Part shown: in pieces, positions 34,122 through 46,261 of the stretch
Layout: every line of letters begins with the position of its first letter
Numbering within the stretch: position 1 is the first letter of the stretch
DNA from: Acanthosoma haemorrhoidale
Lineage: Eukaryota > Arthropoda > Insecta > Hemiptera > Acanthosomatidae
Length of the DNA: 64,000 nt
Assembly (NCBI GenBank): GCA_930367205.1
Contig: OV884015.1
Location: forward strand, 79,437,341-79,501,340
Direction: 5' to 3'
Translations under genes and position numbers: made by a program
The notes under the pieces: generated by a model
The model's input: the letters and a program-made list of their open reading frames with translations, nothing else
Told to the model about the DNA's origin: nothing
Database searches by the model: none

Positions 34122-36416
34122 AGGGTTGCATAAATCGAGGATCGTACCCCTGGGCGCAGTTGGCCGCCTCCTCATGTCCACCTTCGTCCCTTAATTACCA
34201 AAGGTGCCTCCTATAGATCTTCCCGACTTGCAATCCCTACTTCTTATAGATAGTTGCTTATGGCAAGTGAACCCAAAACATTGTCAAGATAGGATAAAAC
34301 CAAGGCCGGGTAGTCTAAGCTACTAAAACATTAATGATAGCATCATTTAAAATTTCCTATTAGCACAAAAAATGTTGGTGAGAGGATATAGGTGTACTGA
34401 GTATCAATACTGAATGTTTTCTCAAAGATAAAGTCTGTTGGATTCCGGGACACGGGACTCAAAGGTTGAGGTCAGCTGGCTCTTTCCTGAACAGGCATGT
34501 TGATAGGACACTCCAGATTGAGCCGACGCCAATTCTTGACAGGGGTATCCCAGAACTGCTTTGTGAACTGAATGTGAAACATACATACTGTGACAGAATT
34601 CCATTAGAAAAACTTAATTCCATAAAATCCTTAACTTCGTTAGGACAGGTAGATTCCAGGAGGAACAGTAGCATGAGAATGGGTATAACACGTGGGCTGA
34701 CCCAGGATATATAACCTTAAGGAACATTGGCCTATAGTCGACATCATGCAATTAGATGTTTTGAAGGGGGCGCGGTGTGGCCACATATGTGCTGGTGGCT
34801 GTATAATCACTAAATTTCTTATTGCTTAATGATTAACATTATTGAAGTAATCCTGTAGATAGAAGAGAAGTGGTACACAGTGCGCCAACAGGGCTTGCCA
34901 TGTATGTGCCGTGTATTGCGGGTCTCTAGCTTTTAATTTCGTCATAGTAGTTATAGTTGTAAGTTCAATAAATCTTTATTGCCCCCCCCCTTCCTGTGAT
35001 ATATTTACCTATTGTATGTGTGGGCCTTTAGAGACCTGATATTTGCGTTTGTGAAATTTGGAGTGATCTAGGAGGCATCAGGGACAACTGCCTATGCCCC
35101 GAAATGAGAAAATGGTGCATCGAGATATTTGACAGTCAAATATTTTTAAATTTAGAGAATCTTTTTTATGTTACTCGGAAACAGTTCCATTGTTGTTTGT
35201 CAAGTCCCTTAATATCCCCTATTTGATTTAGAGTCGTGAGATTTAAGGGGGAGCGCTCCATGTGAACAAGCCATAATACATTGCCATAATCACGTATAAT
35301 TATCAATGACTAATTTATATCACTTAATATTCATTAGCCATGTTCCAACCGAATTGAGTAGGGAATGCAATCTGATCTCAGCGTCTTGAATAATCTTGTG
35401 GGTTTTATGTCGTAAAATCAAGGGTTAAAGCTGAGTTCACATTTTTTTCACAGGCATACATAAATGGTTAAAAATTTTCATGGAGGATTTTTTTCAAGCT
35501 AACTAAACTTGCCCGATGGTAAATATTTAATAAATATTTTTCTGTCATATTGAGTATGATAGCAAGTAATAACTAATTAATACGTTGGGAAAAAGTAACT
35601 GATTGCAATGAAAAATCGATTTTAATTGATTAAATATTTAGAAGATTAGTTTTTCGTTTAGGATCTCAAATCTGCAGTTATTTCCGGGTAACTATTAGAA
35701 TAGACGCCAAAAGGCAATTCACACTTAACAAAAATATAAAGTACTTTTATTTCACAATAGCAGAAAATAAATTGATTGTATTGCCCTGCCATCAATAAAA
35801 AAAATACAATAAGCATCAATTGATGAGTAACTACCTTGCCTATACTTTGTCATTGCCTCAGAATTCAAAAGTAACGAGGAGAAAATGGAACGCATAATAG
35901 TAAGCAGTCATTTTAAGGAACTTGAAGGAACGCATGACGCCATGGTCCCCTACATGGTGACTGCTAAGAAAATGAAACAGCGTATTGACGAGACTTACAT
36001 ACGTGAATCATTTAGTAACTCCTCGCTCACAGTCGAAAATTCGTTGATATGCCCAAAACACTCATTTATCAACTCCATTTAGTGAAGAAATGAAAACCAT
36101 ACAATACCTAAAGTAGATCGAGAGCACGAGTTATAAAACTATGACTCGCCGCCAATAACCACTGGAAGTTATTACATGGACTATTATTGTTATAGTCACG
36201 CAGACGCAACGCCTAGTGACTAGTGGCAGTATCTCACAAATCCAGTGTTTAGCACTATGACACCCCGTCACCCTTCCCACGTCGATGTCAGTAGACTATC
36301 AGGGAAAATTAGGTTAAGATTTAGTTATTAAGTTTGAATTGTTAGATGTAAGCTTGTTTTAAGTCTATAATAAATAAGGTGAGCCCCATCACTTTTAATG
36401 ATGTTCAATAAATTAA
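34122..36416. other. Unassigned DNA with one polyadenylation-like end
   Basis: The GC-richer stretch at 34,436-34,990 ends in TTCAATAAATCTTTATTG (AATAAA at 34,967-34,972) and a C run. It could be the 3' end of a retroposon or transcript on the plus strand. Its frames (82 codons plus, 71 minus) are not recognised. A 65-codon plus-strand frame at 35,885-36,082 starting MERIIVSSHFKELEG is also unrecognised. Confidence 0.4.
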
Positions 36417-36570
36417 TGTATAATGTACATCATTATACTTTTGTACAAGCGCAAATCACAATGTGTAGAAATCATAAACTGTATAAAATGTAGCCAAGCT
36501 ACAGGAAATATAATGAATCAATTGTAAATAGATTCATTTGTAGTATCTATATTGAATTATGTAATGATTT
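36417..36570 (+). repeat. Dispersed repeat E, copy 2, with small conserved hairpin
   Basis: Second copy of the 28,457-28,600 repeat. The core here is TGTAGC-CAA-GCTACA (36,489-36,503), a 6-bp stem. Compared with copy 1 the loop bases differ while the stem is kept, and GGAAATA follows in both copies. Confidence 0.65.
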
Positions 36571-39500
36571 TGTAAGAAGGGGAAAAAGGGTTTTACGTTT
36601 GGGGCGATGCCCAGGACGGGTGGATGTGACGGGACCAAGGGTGGAAGACGGGCTTAGGTCTTGGTCTGGACTTCCTACAACTTCCTGGGCTTTAGAAATG
36701 TATGCTGTAAGCATAGTTATTAATATTTAGCTAGTAAGATATCTATAACTCTTTTCATCATTTTGATCCATATTAAATTTTAGTTTAATTTTGATTTCAC
36801 TTAAATATTTTAATAAAGCATATTGTACTGTAAAATTCTATTTTATATAAATGAAGTTTCCTTCCATTACCACGTTAATATATTAAGGAAAATTACTTTG
36901 AATTGAGACAAATTGTAAATTAATTTAATATCTTTGAGCCAAGTATAACTTTATGTTAAGGGTATAATAATACACTCAGGATTTGTTACAGGACTCAAAT
37001 CTGTTAGAGTTAAAAGACATATATTCTAATTGAATATTTTAATTATTCCACTAGAGGGTAAAAGTGTCGTGTTGAAGTTGAGTAAGGTAAATATATGTAC
37101 TTAAAAAGTATATATCCCCCTTATATATTCCCTTACGTTTTTTTGTATTAGGATATAGATCATACACCTGATACAAAAGTGTATTGGTATACAAGTATCC
37201 AAGGATAAATTTAAAACCCTCAATCACGGAACGTAGCACCAGAGAGGAGTGTGCTTACATGATCTGCCTGGGAACAAGCCTAATCCTAACTCATGCGAAA
37301 AACAGGACTGGAATATTTTGGAATCTTCCCTTCCTGAGTTGGTAGATGTAGGGTAGGGAGTGCCAGCCGAAGGCTAGGGTCTCATTGACTCGGCCACTGC
37401 CTGGTGGACGTCAAGAAAGAGATATAATGGGGAAACCTGTGGAATATGACCTTTGCTGCCGGCCGGGTTTGCCAGGTGCTGCAACGAGTCAAAAAACTGA
37501 AATCACTCACCGACGAAACACTAAACAACGGATACATCTGACCACTTTTCATATGATACTGTTCCAAAATTGTTGGATACTTTTAGCTTTGGGCACCGTT
37601 CAGTAGAGCTGGCCAGAGAACACATTTATGTATTCGTATTTTTATTTATTAATAATTATAAAAAAGTAGTAAAATCAATGATTGCAAAGAAACGTAGAGT
37701 ATTATGGTATAGATAAAGGCATATGAACTGTCCGCACCTAAATGCGGGTCGCTAGAAAGGATTTAGTATCAGAGGCGGCTCAGATGCCCAGCCTTAATGA
37801 TTATTACTTTACTCAAGGGACAGCTTTAATGATTCCTGTCTCCTGCTTGGTAGGCTGTCCGTTCGCTTTGCTCATTTCAGTCCTGAGAATTTTAATGTTA
37901 AACGTGCCCCGCATATGATTTTGTATACAGATAACATACAGTTGAGGAGTGATGTAATTTTCACCTTGCCTTTATTTTTATTTCTTTAAAATATTTTTAT
38001 TATGTCCTGCTCGTTCCTTTATCATTCCCATGTGAGTCATTTAATGCTGAAGATAATCAGCGATGTGACCTATAGCTTTTTTTTTTTTATCTATTCGTAT
38101 GCTAGAAGAGTTTATAAATTCTCCAGAGAAGTTACATGTTAACAATACGCCGCTGAATTTTATGTTGCCTATGAATTTCATTAGAACTAAATTCAATTTC
38201 AAAAGGAGCGTCACAACTCTGTCTAAATTCATGCATTGGCAGGGCTACAATTTAGACAAAAACATAAAATTAGCATGCATAATTAGACAACTATTTCATT
38301 CGATGAATTAAAAGGTTCATTTGTATTCCATTGTCCTCTACATTTGTCAAATTTTTCACTTTTGTCTGAATTGTATACCTAAGGAGGAGGAAGTAGGTGG
38401 AACATATTTGTTGTATCAATAATAAAAGGTATTTAAGGATGTCAAGAAAGCATCGTTGTGTGGCAAGGTGTAGACACACTATAAAATAAGTTAAGATTAG
38501 GTTTTAAATACGTAGATTAATTTAGTTTTAGGTAAATAAGAGGATGGCAATAGGCAATAGCTTATAGTCAATTTGCAGGAATCCTTGTAAATAGTCTGTA
38601 AATGGTACATAAGGATTTTTTTTATTTTTCTAAATAAAGAGCAAACTAAGCATCCCTGGAATACCCACACCACATGCCTTTTAATACCCGCCTTTTTTTA
38701 TTTGCATTTTCTTTTGGTAGGTGTCTAGAGGCTTATCTAACCCGAGGGAACGCACAGCACAGCACAATTACTGGAAGGACTCACCAATAATAGAATGTCC
38801 CAGTTGTTGGCCTTAGAGAAGGTCGCCGTGTAAAAACGATATAATGATAAACATTTTTCAAGCACTAGCCTTTCACTGTGGCCCTAGCACTAGCACTAGC
38901 CTTCATCACACATTGTAAAAAATACAATCACCGCTTAAAAACGGTATCGTGTGTGAAAACGGTATTCTAGTTTTAATGACATTTTGTAATTATGGTTTAA
39001 AAAGGAGTTAATTAATCATTTATAATGATATTTTATAGATCTTTAATTTGGCACAATTAGTAAATTATAAAATAAGGGCTTGACGATATGTATGTGCTGG
39101 TGCTGAAGTGTTGTTTCAACTCAACGTTAATTTCGGTTTTATTGATGTGACACAAATAATAAAACAAAAGTATTAACTGGTAATTAAATAACTAATGAAA
39201 GTAGAATATGTTTTATGGAGACATCTTGTGTCATGCCACTAGACAGGACGATCACGGGGATCAAAGAGACCTGAACTGGCAGATGTACAGGCAAACATTT
39301 CTGGTATTAAACAATCAACAGTATATTATAAGAGATGTTTTTGGTTTGTTGTGATGATTTTGAAATACTAAACCTTTCATTTGAGTCTTTCCCCAATGCG
39401 CGTGTTGTACTAGCCCTGCTTGTGAATGATACACTGCCCCTGTGCGAATTAAGTGATTAAGACCAACCGAAGAGGAAGATAAAAACACAGACGGTGAAAG

Positions 39501-40263
39501 AGAAGTTATCAGAGAGCACAGTACCACCCCCCCAGTTGGCATTTCACAAAGGCAATGACATAGGCTAAACACTTTGTGCTACCCCTCCGACCCTCGAGCG
39601 CCCCCCGCAGTTCAGACGCTAAGCAAATCATTCCGGCAGAGTAGAGCCAGGGCTGTCCCATCTCTTTGCTACCATCAAAAGAAAACTTTCCCCTCGGTTT
39701 GACAAATAAAATTCCCGCTACCGGTTCGAGAGGGGGGGGGGCACTGGTTAGTAATCTCTCCTAATGGATCTATTGCAGCCCGCCTGCTCTAAACAAACCG
39801 TACTCTTTCATGACCCTGCCATTAAAAAGTCCTCTCTGCTACCCGGGGAAAGGTTAATGGTCCTCCACCAAGTAGAAGAAATTATCTCCTGTGTAGCTGA
39901 TGGATTAGTAACTGTAATGGGAGCCTCGTTGCTTAGATTGGAAAAAAATAAAACAAATAGCAATCATTCAATCTGAAAATTGATAACTGGTCCGAGGATC
40001 GCTAGCAACTCAATTTTTTCTTAATAGATAGTTTTAATTCCTTTAATTTAACCATAGTTTTCTTATAATAATTACGAACTATGTTTTCAAATATATACCA
40101 ACAAGTCCTGGCTGAGGCATCTTTACCCGTTTCTTTAAAGTGTTACGATAACGCCTCAGTCGATTCAAGAAGCAATAACTCCTTGCAGCGACTCAAGCCC
40201 TATGAAACCACTCAGTAATAATATTTAAAGGAGCATTTATCATAACTAAAAATATTTATCTTT
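36571..40263. other. Unassigned DNA
   Basis: Two GC-richer stretches, 37,340-37,600 and 39,400-39,745, carry only short unrecognised frames. Ten G lie at 39,732-39,741. No gene could be supported. Confidence 0.4.
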
Positions 40264-40738
40264 AGATGTAATGTAAACCACCCTAATTCCGTAGCACAGT
40301 CATTGCACTTCTCCACTCATCCCTATAATCCTCCTCGGAGACTGAAACGGCAGTGGCCTCGTGACCTACTATAAATGCGCAACAGTGGGAGTCCTGGCAA
40401 CGGCCAGTTTCTCCAATCATGTCCTGAGCGTATGTGGCTCTCGCGCTCTTCATCAGCCTCCACTGGCTCGTATCCGGTGACGTGGCTGGTGGGGGAGCGT
40501 GGGGGACTTCCCAAGACTCCGCTTCCTCTTTCGCTTGCGAGGGCGGCTACAACCGTGTGGCCCCTGGGCTGTTTGTAAATGTTTGTAAATATTGTATGAA
40601 TGTGCGAGCGAATGATGAATTGTAAATATGGTATGAATGAAAACACTTATCTCAATTATTTATTGCCTATTAAGTAAAGGCAGATTGTAATTTCATCATA
40701 ATAAAGTTGTTGATAAATAAAAAAAAAAGATGTAATGT
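40264..40738 (+). mobile_element. Family A 5'-truncated copy with 11-bp TSD
   Basis: AGATGTAATGT at 40,264-40,274 is repeated at 40,728-40,738, directly after an A-rich tail. Between them lies the last part of ORF2, with the family stop at GACCTACTATAA (RRLKRQW, then PRDLL and stop), followed by the GGCCAGTTTCTCCAATCATG block and the tail ending ATAATAAAGTTG. The intact TSD and well-preserved tail suggest a comparatively recent insertion. Short open frames inside on both strands are remnants or shadows. Confidence 0.94.
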
Positions 40739-41259
40739 TATTCAAGCAGATATTTGTGTTCAATACGTCCATGGAAGGATGGAGAGGAGAGTTAGATATT
40801 TATACATAACTAATAAATAACTAATAAAATAATAAAAATAACTAATAAATGTCGATTGCTTTGAATTTACAATAACTTTGAGTGACGTTAGACCAGCATC
40901 TAACATTCTCTAAACACGACCACCAATGACGAGACAAAAACTTTATCGACAGAATCATCTCCAAACCATTACGACTTAAACCAAAGCATTAATCCACGAA
41001 ACCATACTAAGACCTAAACTGTTCTAAGCTTCGCCTCTTTTACAAAACCTTAACCACTCAGCTTACCTTAAACTCATCCAAAATCGATGCCTAATCTAAT
41101 CACTATCAAAAAGTCTTCACCACACACCAGCAATAAATTAAACGATTTTGCTGCAAGACTAAATATGGAGCACCAGCAGCTAATATAAATAAACCTGACT
41201 GAACCCTACATCCAGATATATCAACCCCAATATTAAATATTATATTGAATAATTACACA
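40739..41259. other. AT-rich DNA, possible old transposon remnant
   Basis: Many stops in all frames. The stretch 40,940-41,230 has a C-rich coding-strand look similar to old family A ORF2 sequence, but I could not align it. Confidence 0.35.
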
Positions 41260-41361
41260 GGTGGTCTGAAAAGTTTCCGACCTCAACATGAAGATGATAT
41301 TAAAATAAATAAAAGCTAGTGAAATAAAAGCTTTGCTAGGTCGGAAACTTTTCAGACCACC
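41260..41361. mobile_element. 102-bp MITE with 24-bp perfect inverted repeats
   Basis: 41,260-41,283 (GGTGGTCTGAAAAGTTTCCG and four more bases) is the exact reverse complement of 41,338-41,361. Only 54 bases separate the arms and no ORF fits. The GGTGGTCTGAAAAGTTTCC-type end resembles those of mariner-related elements, so it is probably a minimal mariner-derived MITE. An unambiguous TA duplication is not visible at the edges. Confidence 0.85.
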
Positions 41362-41394
41362 CTTAATTAACAATCACAAGCTTTCTCTTGTTCT

Positions 41395-41675
41395 CTTAGA
41401 TCGTTTTTTTTAAAGTAGCCTACTGTTTTTTCTTCATTAGTTGGCTGTTGTTGTTTTAACACAGCTCCTATACCTTGTAAACCTGCATCCGTGTAAATGT
41501 ATATTGGCAAATCTTGATCAAATATTTCCAACACTGGTTAATGACGCAGCAATTCCTTTAATGGTTTTAAAGGATTCTTGACAATTTTCTGTGCAAGTAA
41601 ATTTTAGTTCTTTTCTCAGTAGATTATGAAGGAATCCGTAAAGTTTATGTTTTCGTATTAGAACTTGGCGCATGT
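41395..41675 (-). pseudogene. Ty3/gypsy polyprotein fragment (end of RT and RNase H start)
   Basis: Read on the minus strand: HNLLRKELKFTCTENCQESF, matching the gypsy RT-RNase H connection (LLKK--KF-WT-ECQ-AF), then after a frame change PVLEIFDQDLPIYIYTDAGL and QGIGAVLKQQQ, the RNase H first motif (YTDAS-GIGAVL-Q). About 280 bp remain. No LTR, integrase or protease was seen. Truncated and frameshifted, so an inactive relic. Confidence 0.8.
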
Positions 41676-43412
41676 GCTTAATAAGTCACGTGAGACAAGT
41701 TTTGCAATTGTGTTCCGTACAATATTATCCCTATTTTCAATACAATGAAATTAACGAGAAGACTGCAAAGAGAGATGCCAAACAGTTTCAGCAGAATCTA
41801 AATTTTGGGTCTCAAAATAAAATTAGTCCTAAGTCCTTCCCCCCCCCCCCAAAAAAATAGTCGTTCAATAACCCTCAATTGCGCTTAAAGGTAAACCAGT
41901 CACAACTTAATGTTATATGTCATCGAGAAGAGCAAGAGTTATATAACTATGATACGTTTACCATTGCTGTTCGTTGAATACATACCATTTTATTGTTTCT
42001 CATACATTGGAATGTCCTCCATTTAATAACGATGAATTATTTACTTAAAGATTGTGGCTATGACCTAAGTCATTAGCATCACTTCTAAATTACTCAAAAA
42101 AGTTTTTCCTGTTGCTTTGAAAAATGGTCTTTGTATTAACATAGTTACTTTTTAATATAATTTTCATTTACCATTTTTAAATTTAATTGTTGCAGCAAGG
42201 TTACCAATTCGATAGTTATAAAAATAAAATATTAAAAATTTAAAGATAGTCTCATTCACATGTTCTTGAATTCTTTTTATTATTTCGAATCTTATTATTT
42301 ATTAAATTAACTGTTTTGTATGTAAATGTATTATGTGCATGTATATTAATGCCTGAATTGTAGTCCAGGATGCATGAATAGGCGAAGCGTTATCTGATAA
42401 TGCCACATCAAAAAGAACAACGATATTTCGGAAGAGAGTTCATACTTTTTCGTTATCGTTTTTAACACAAAATAAATATTAATATACAAGTCTCTCTGCT
42501 TGAGTGTTACTGTTAAGTTTTAATTTAGAAATATCTCGCTACAGTGAAGATCAGAGTCATATTCAGTATATCCATAAACTCTTAAGAATTCCTTTGTATT
42601 TCCAGTTTAGTGATCCTTCCGAAGGGTTTCAGGGGATGGTGGGGGGGGGGGTTGAAAACAAACTTGGCAGCGGAACTCCCTCCGTCGCTTTACATACAAA
42701 AGAAATGTCCCCGCATTCTTACGCAAATTTCCACCCCCGCTATAACAAAGAGGAATAAAGAAGAGATGTCGTCAAAAAGTTGACAGTCACCTCCCCCCCC
42801 CCCCCCCCCGGTGATGGGTAGTCGGGAACATGCCCTTCAAGCACTAAGTAAGAAAAGGGCGGGCTTGGAATGGCACGGAGAGAGAAGAAATAATGAAAGT
42901 GGGGAGTGATTAATGTTGAGTCAGGAACAGCCAGTGTTTTAGCCCGCTTGTTGTGGGAGCGGGGGCTGGAAGGACTTGTTAAACCCTTTCCCCTAGCACA
43001 GCGCACAAATGACACCGACAACCCTTCTATTGATATTACTCAACTACCGACCCCTGTTTACAGCCCTGACACACTGAGCAACATTTGTCTAAGGCCTTTC
43101 CTCCTACGGTCCAATTGGATACCCACAAAACTCGCTCTTTTATTCCCCTGTATTTTTCCCCACTCGGCTTTTTGGCCCATTTATCAATCTGGCACATCCC
43201 CTGAAAAGCTTCCATGAGATCACAGCTTATCCTCATTGCCCATATTTCAAAGCAAGGGATCATTGGTGGTAAGCGAAGCATGATTATATAATCAAAATAT
43301 TATTAAATAATATAAAGACATTTTGATAAACTAACTCTGGAAATATATTCAACACGTGAAGCTCGGTACTTAAATAGACAGCGCTAAAAATATATGTTAT
43401 ACGTTAAAAAAA
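41676..43412. other. Unassigned DNA rich in poly-C/poly-G tracts
   Basis: Contains C12 at 41,839-41,850, G11 at 42,641-42,651 and C17 at 42,793-42,809. The stretch 42,600-43,280 is GC-richer and carries 80-100 codon frames on both strands with no recognised domain. Confidence 0.4.
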
Positions 43413-43852
43413 TTTTTTTTTTTTTTTTTTTTTTGCCCTTTCTGAGGCTGAGCCTCAAACGGGCTTGCCCTACGAGCCCGTGAAGCGAGCTCATGGGGTT
43501 ACGTAGCCTGTGGTGCGCGTATTCCGGTGCAATGGGATTGTTGCACCGGTCAGCGCACCTTGAGTAATACTGTTTTCGTTCTTTATTTTCCAAAAAAAAC
43601 ACAAAGAAAACAAAATAAAATAAAATCTTTTCCTTAAATCTACTTTGTACAATCCTTACTAGCTTTTTTTTTTTTTTTTTTTTTCCCTTATAGCTACTAT
43701 CCTTAATCTATTTACAATATTTACAGATCCGTTAACTATACTAATATCTTAAGTGCTATATTTACAAGGGGTGTGCATCCTCTATCCCCTATAACTAAAC
43801 TTATATCTAACCATAGGCTACTCAGTCCTACCTTATATCTATATGTACATAT
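43413..43852 (-). other. R1-like 3' untranslated region with two A tracts
   Basis: Downstream of ORF2 there are two long A tracts in minus orientation: 21 bases at 43,664-43,684 and 22 bases at 43,413-43,434. The part between (43,435-43,663) matches the fragment at 20,908-21,100 and includes a GC-rich section with an inverted GAGCCCGTGAAGCGAGCTC-like stretch. Either the element ends at the outer tract and has an internal A run, or a second retroposed piece was inserted at the original tail. Confidence 0.6.
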
Positions 43853-46261
43853 TTACAGTGACTCCTCTGGAACCGCCGATACATCGTTGGCTTCGGGTGA
43901 GCCTTCCCGAAGACTCGGCTGCTCACCCCGCGCCACCCCCCTGGATATATTGAAGTGCCCGGAGCCTTGTACCCTTCTCCACTCCACGACGAATCTGCAG
44001 AACGCCGTGTATCTCACTTCATTATTCACCAGCGACGGCAGGTCGGACTCGTCCAGGCTGTACTCTCCTATCGAGCGGAGCAGCCGTGATCTAGCCGGTT
44101 CTAACGCATAACAAGAGAGCACGACGTGCTCCGCGGTGTCATCCTCTCCGCAATGAGGGCAGGACCTGCCTTCTGCCCTCTTGTATTCGTACAGCCTGGC
44201 ACGAAATCCGCCGTGTCCTGTAAGCACTTGTGACACCCAGTAGTCTGGGGAGACCCAACTTGCCCTCAGCCTGTCCTGGACTGAGGGAAAGTACTTCCTC
44301 AGGGTGCTCCCCTTAGTCTTACCAGTCCACCTGGCTCCCCAAGCCTCTATCGTCCATTCCCTTATGAGGGCCTTCCACCTCCCAGGCTCTTCCTCAATTC
44401 TTCTCCGTAGGGGAGGTGGAATAGCTTCAATCTGCCCTCTCTTTGTCTTCGACCTGAGGCGCTGCTCCAGGAGGACCAGATCCACTGGTGCCGCCGCTGC
44501 CAAAACCTCCACCACGTCCTGAGATACCGTCCTGTAGGACCTCGTGACCCGTACTAGTGCCATTCGCTGTATCCTCTTCAGGGCGTGCGCCTGCCCCTTG
44601 TTCAGGTGCGCCGACCATGACTGCGAAGCATACCTTACTATGCCCATTACCACAGCCTGGTAGAGGGTTCTCGAGACTGGGAACCTCACCCCCCACATCG
44701 CTCCCCCTATCCTTGCGAAGGAGTTGCAAACTGAAACGATCCTGTTGCCCAGGTATTCGATGTGGGGAGAAAGGCTAAGTTTCTTTCCCAGTCTCACCCT
44801 CAGGTACGTCACCTCCGTGCCCACCCTAACTCTTCTTCCTTCTATCTCCAGCCACATAGGGTGAGCACGGTCCATCTTGCCTCTCACCAGGGTGGCCGTC
44901 GTCTTTTCCGCAGCCATGGTCATCTTCATACCGGCGCACCACTCCTTGACCAAGTTGGCACAGGCGCACGCTCTTCTCGTCACTTCGGCACGCGAATTCC
45001 CCACGATGGTTGCGGCGAGGTCATCCACATATGCCACCGCGGGGTATCCCTGCTCTTCCAGGGTCACGAGGACCTTATTAAAAACTACTTTCCAAAGGGC
45101 AGGGCCCAGGACTGATCCTTGGGGACACCCTCGCTCCACTGGTGCTTCAACGTCGTAAGACACTCCTCTGATGACCACCCTACGTTTGCTGAGGTAGATG
45201 CCCACGAGCTCGTACAGATTGCTCGGGGTCTCTAGCTCCTGTAGCTCCCTCATGGCGTAGGGCCACCACACCCTGTCAAACGCAGAGGAGATGTCAAATG
45301 TAAGTAACAGCGCGTACTTGGAGCGAGTCGCCATATCGTCCCTTATCTTGTCCAAGGCATCAGCTGTGCTCCTGCCCTTGCAGGAGCCGTACTGTCTTGG
45401 GTGGTCCGCCTTCTCAAACGTCTGCCGCAACGCCGTGTGCATCAATCTCTCCAGGACTTTACTCAAGACTGGGAGGAGGCTGATGGGCCTGTAGCTCTTG
45501 GTAGCTGTCAGGTCCCGATCGGCTCCCTTCGGGATTAGTCTGAGCTCCGCTCTCTTCCATATACTCGGGAATTTCCCGCGGTCAAGGCACTCATTCATGA
45601 TCGCAAGCAGCCTCCCCTCAATGAGTAGACACGATGCTTTGATCATTGCAGCATCGATCTCATCAAGTCCTGGAGATCTCCCGGTCTTTTGCTTCTGGAC
45701 GGCGATGCGCAGGTCCCAAATGTCCCATGGTGGGTACAGGTCCGTTCCGGGTGGGGCCTCTGTCAGGGATCTTACCTGGGAGTCTTCAGGCGAGTCGCTT
45801 TCTGGGTCATCCCTGGGGTATGTTTCCTCCATGTAGTAGGCCGCTGCTTCTTCCGGGGAGGTGGCCTGCCAATCGCCACTCTTCAGTGCGGCGAGTGTCT
45901 TGGACTGACCACCTCTGGCCATCGCTACTCGATACGGTATACCCCTGGGGTTCTTCTCCGACTCGCGTTGGACGAACTCATCCCAGGTTTCCCTCCGGGT
46001 AACCTCAATCTTCTTCACATACTCTTTCCGGAGGGACCTGTGTCGGGCCTGGAGGACTTCCCGGACCTGTTGGTTCCTGCACTTCTGGAACGCTCGCCTC
46101 GCCCTGTAGAGCTCTCTCTTGGCCGATGTGAGGGCGGGCGTCCACCATGGGTTGCGCCTTTTTCTGTACTTCCTTCGCTGGAGGGTTGCTTCCGCAGCGT
46201 CTCTCATGGCCTCTGTGAGGGACGCTACCTTCCTGTCGAGGCTATCCCATTCCAGGATCAT
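43853..46261 (-). CDS. R1-like ORF2: reverse transcriptase part, 802 codons open
   Basis: Long uninterrupted frame for the RT and C-terminal parts of ORF2. By residue: SYRPISLLPVLSKVLERL (256-273), block A FDISSAFDRVWW (322-333), PQGSVLGPALW (380-390), catalytic YVDD (411-414, where most non-LTR RTs have FADD or YADD), a YLRVRLGK segment (486-493) where family members usually read YLGVRLG, a GHGGF motif (682-686) and a zinc-finger-like C701-C704-H712-C717 near the C-terminus. The enzyme would nick target DNA and prime reverse transcription of its own RNA at the cut. The frame starts downstream of the endonuclease because of a frameshift at 46,262-46,265, so it is the main remnant of ORF2, not a natural start. 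Whether it is expressed is unknown. Confidence 0.9.
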   Translation of the reverse strand: MILEWDSLDRKVASLTEAMRDAAEATLQRRKYRKRRNPWWTPALTSAKRELYRARRAFQKCRNQQVREVLQARHRSLRKEYVKKIEVTRRETWDEFVQRESEKNPRGIPYRVAMARGGQSKTLAALKSGDWQATSPEEAAAYYMEETYPRDDPESDSPEDSQVRSLTEAPPGTDLYPPWDIWDLRIAVQKQKTGRSPGLDEIDAAMIKASCLLIEGRLLAIMNECLDRGKFPSIWKRAELRLIPKGADRDLTATKSYRPISLLPVLSKVLERLMHTALRQTFEKADHPRQYGSCKGRSTADALDKIRDDMATRSKYALLLTFDISSAFDRVWWPYAMRELQELETPSNLYELVGIYLSKRRVVIRGVSYDVEAPVERGCPQGSVLGPALWKVVFNKVLVTLEEQGYPAVAYVDDLAATIVGNSRAEVTRRACACANLVKEWCAGMKMTMAAEKTTATLVRGKMDRAHPMWLEIEGRRVRVGTEVTYLRVRLGKKLSLSPHIEYLGNRIVSVCNSFARIGGAMWGVRFPVSRTLYQAVVMGIVRYASQSWSAHLNKGQAHALKRIQRMALVRVTRSYRTVSQDVVEVLAAAAPVDLVLLEQRLRSKTKRGQIEAIPPPLRRRIEEEPGRWKALIREWTIEAWGARWTGKTKGSTLRKYFPSVQDRLRASWVSPDYWVSQVLTGHGGFRARLYEYKRAEGRSCPHCGEDDTAEHVVLSCYALEPARSRLLRSIGEYSLDESDLPSLVNNEVRYTAFCRFVVEWRRVQGSGHFNISRGVARGEQPSLREGSPEANDVSAVPEESL

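Noticed and set aside
33951..34181. Minus-strand frame with long Leu-Ser repeat
   Set aside because: Direct translation of the GA microsatellite.
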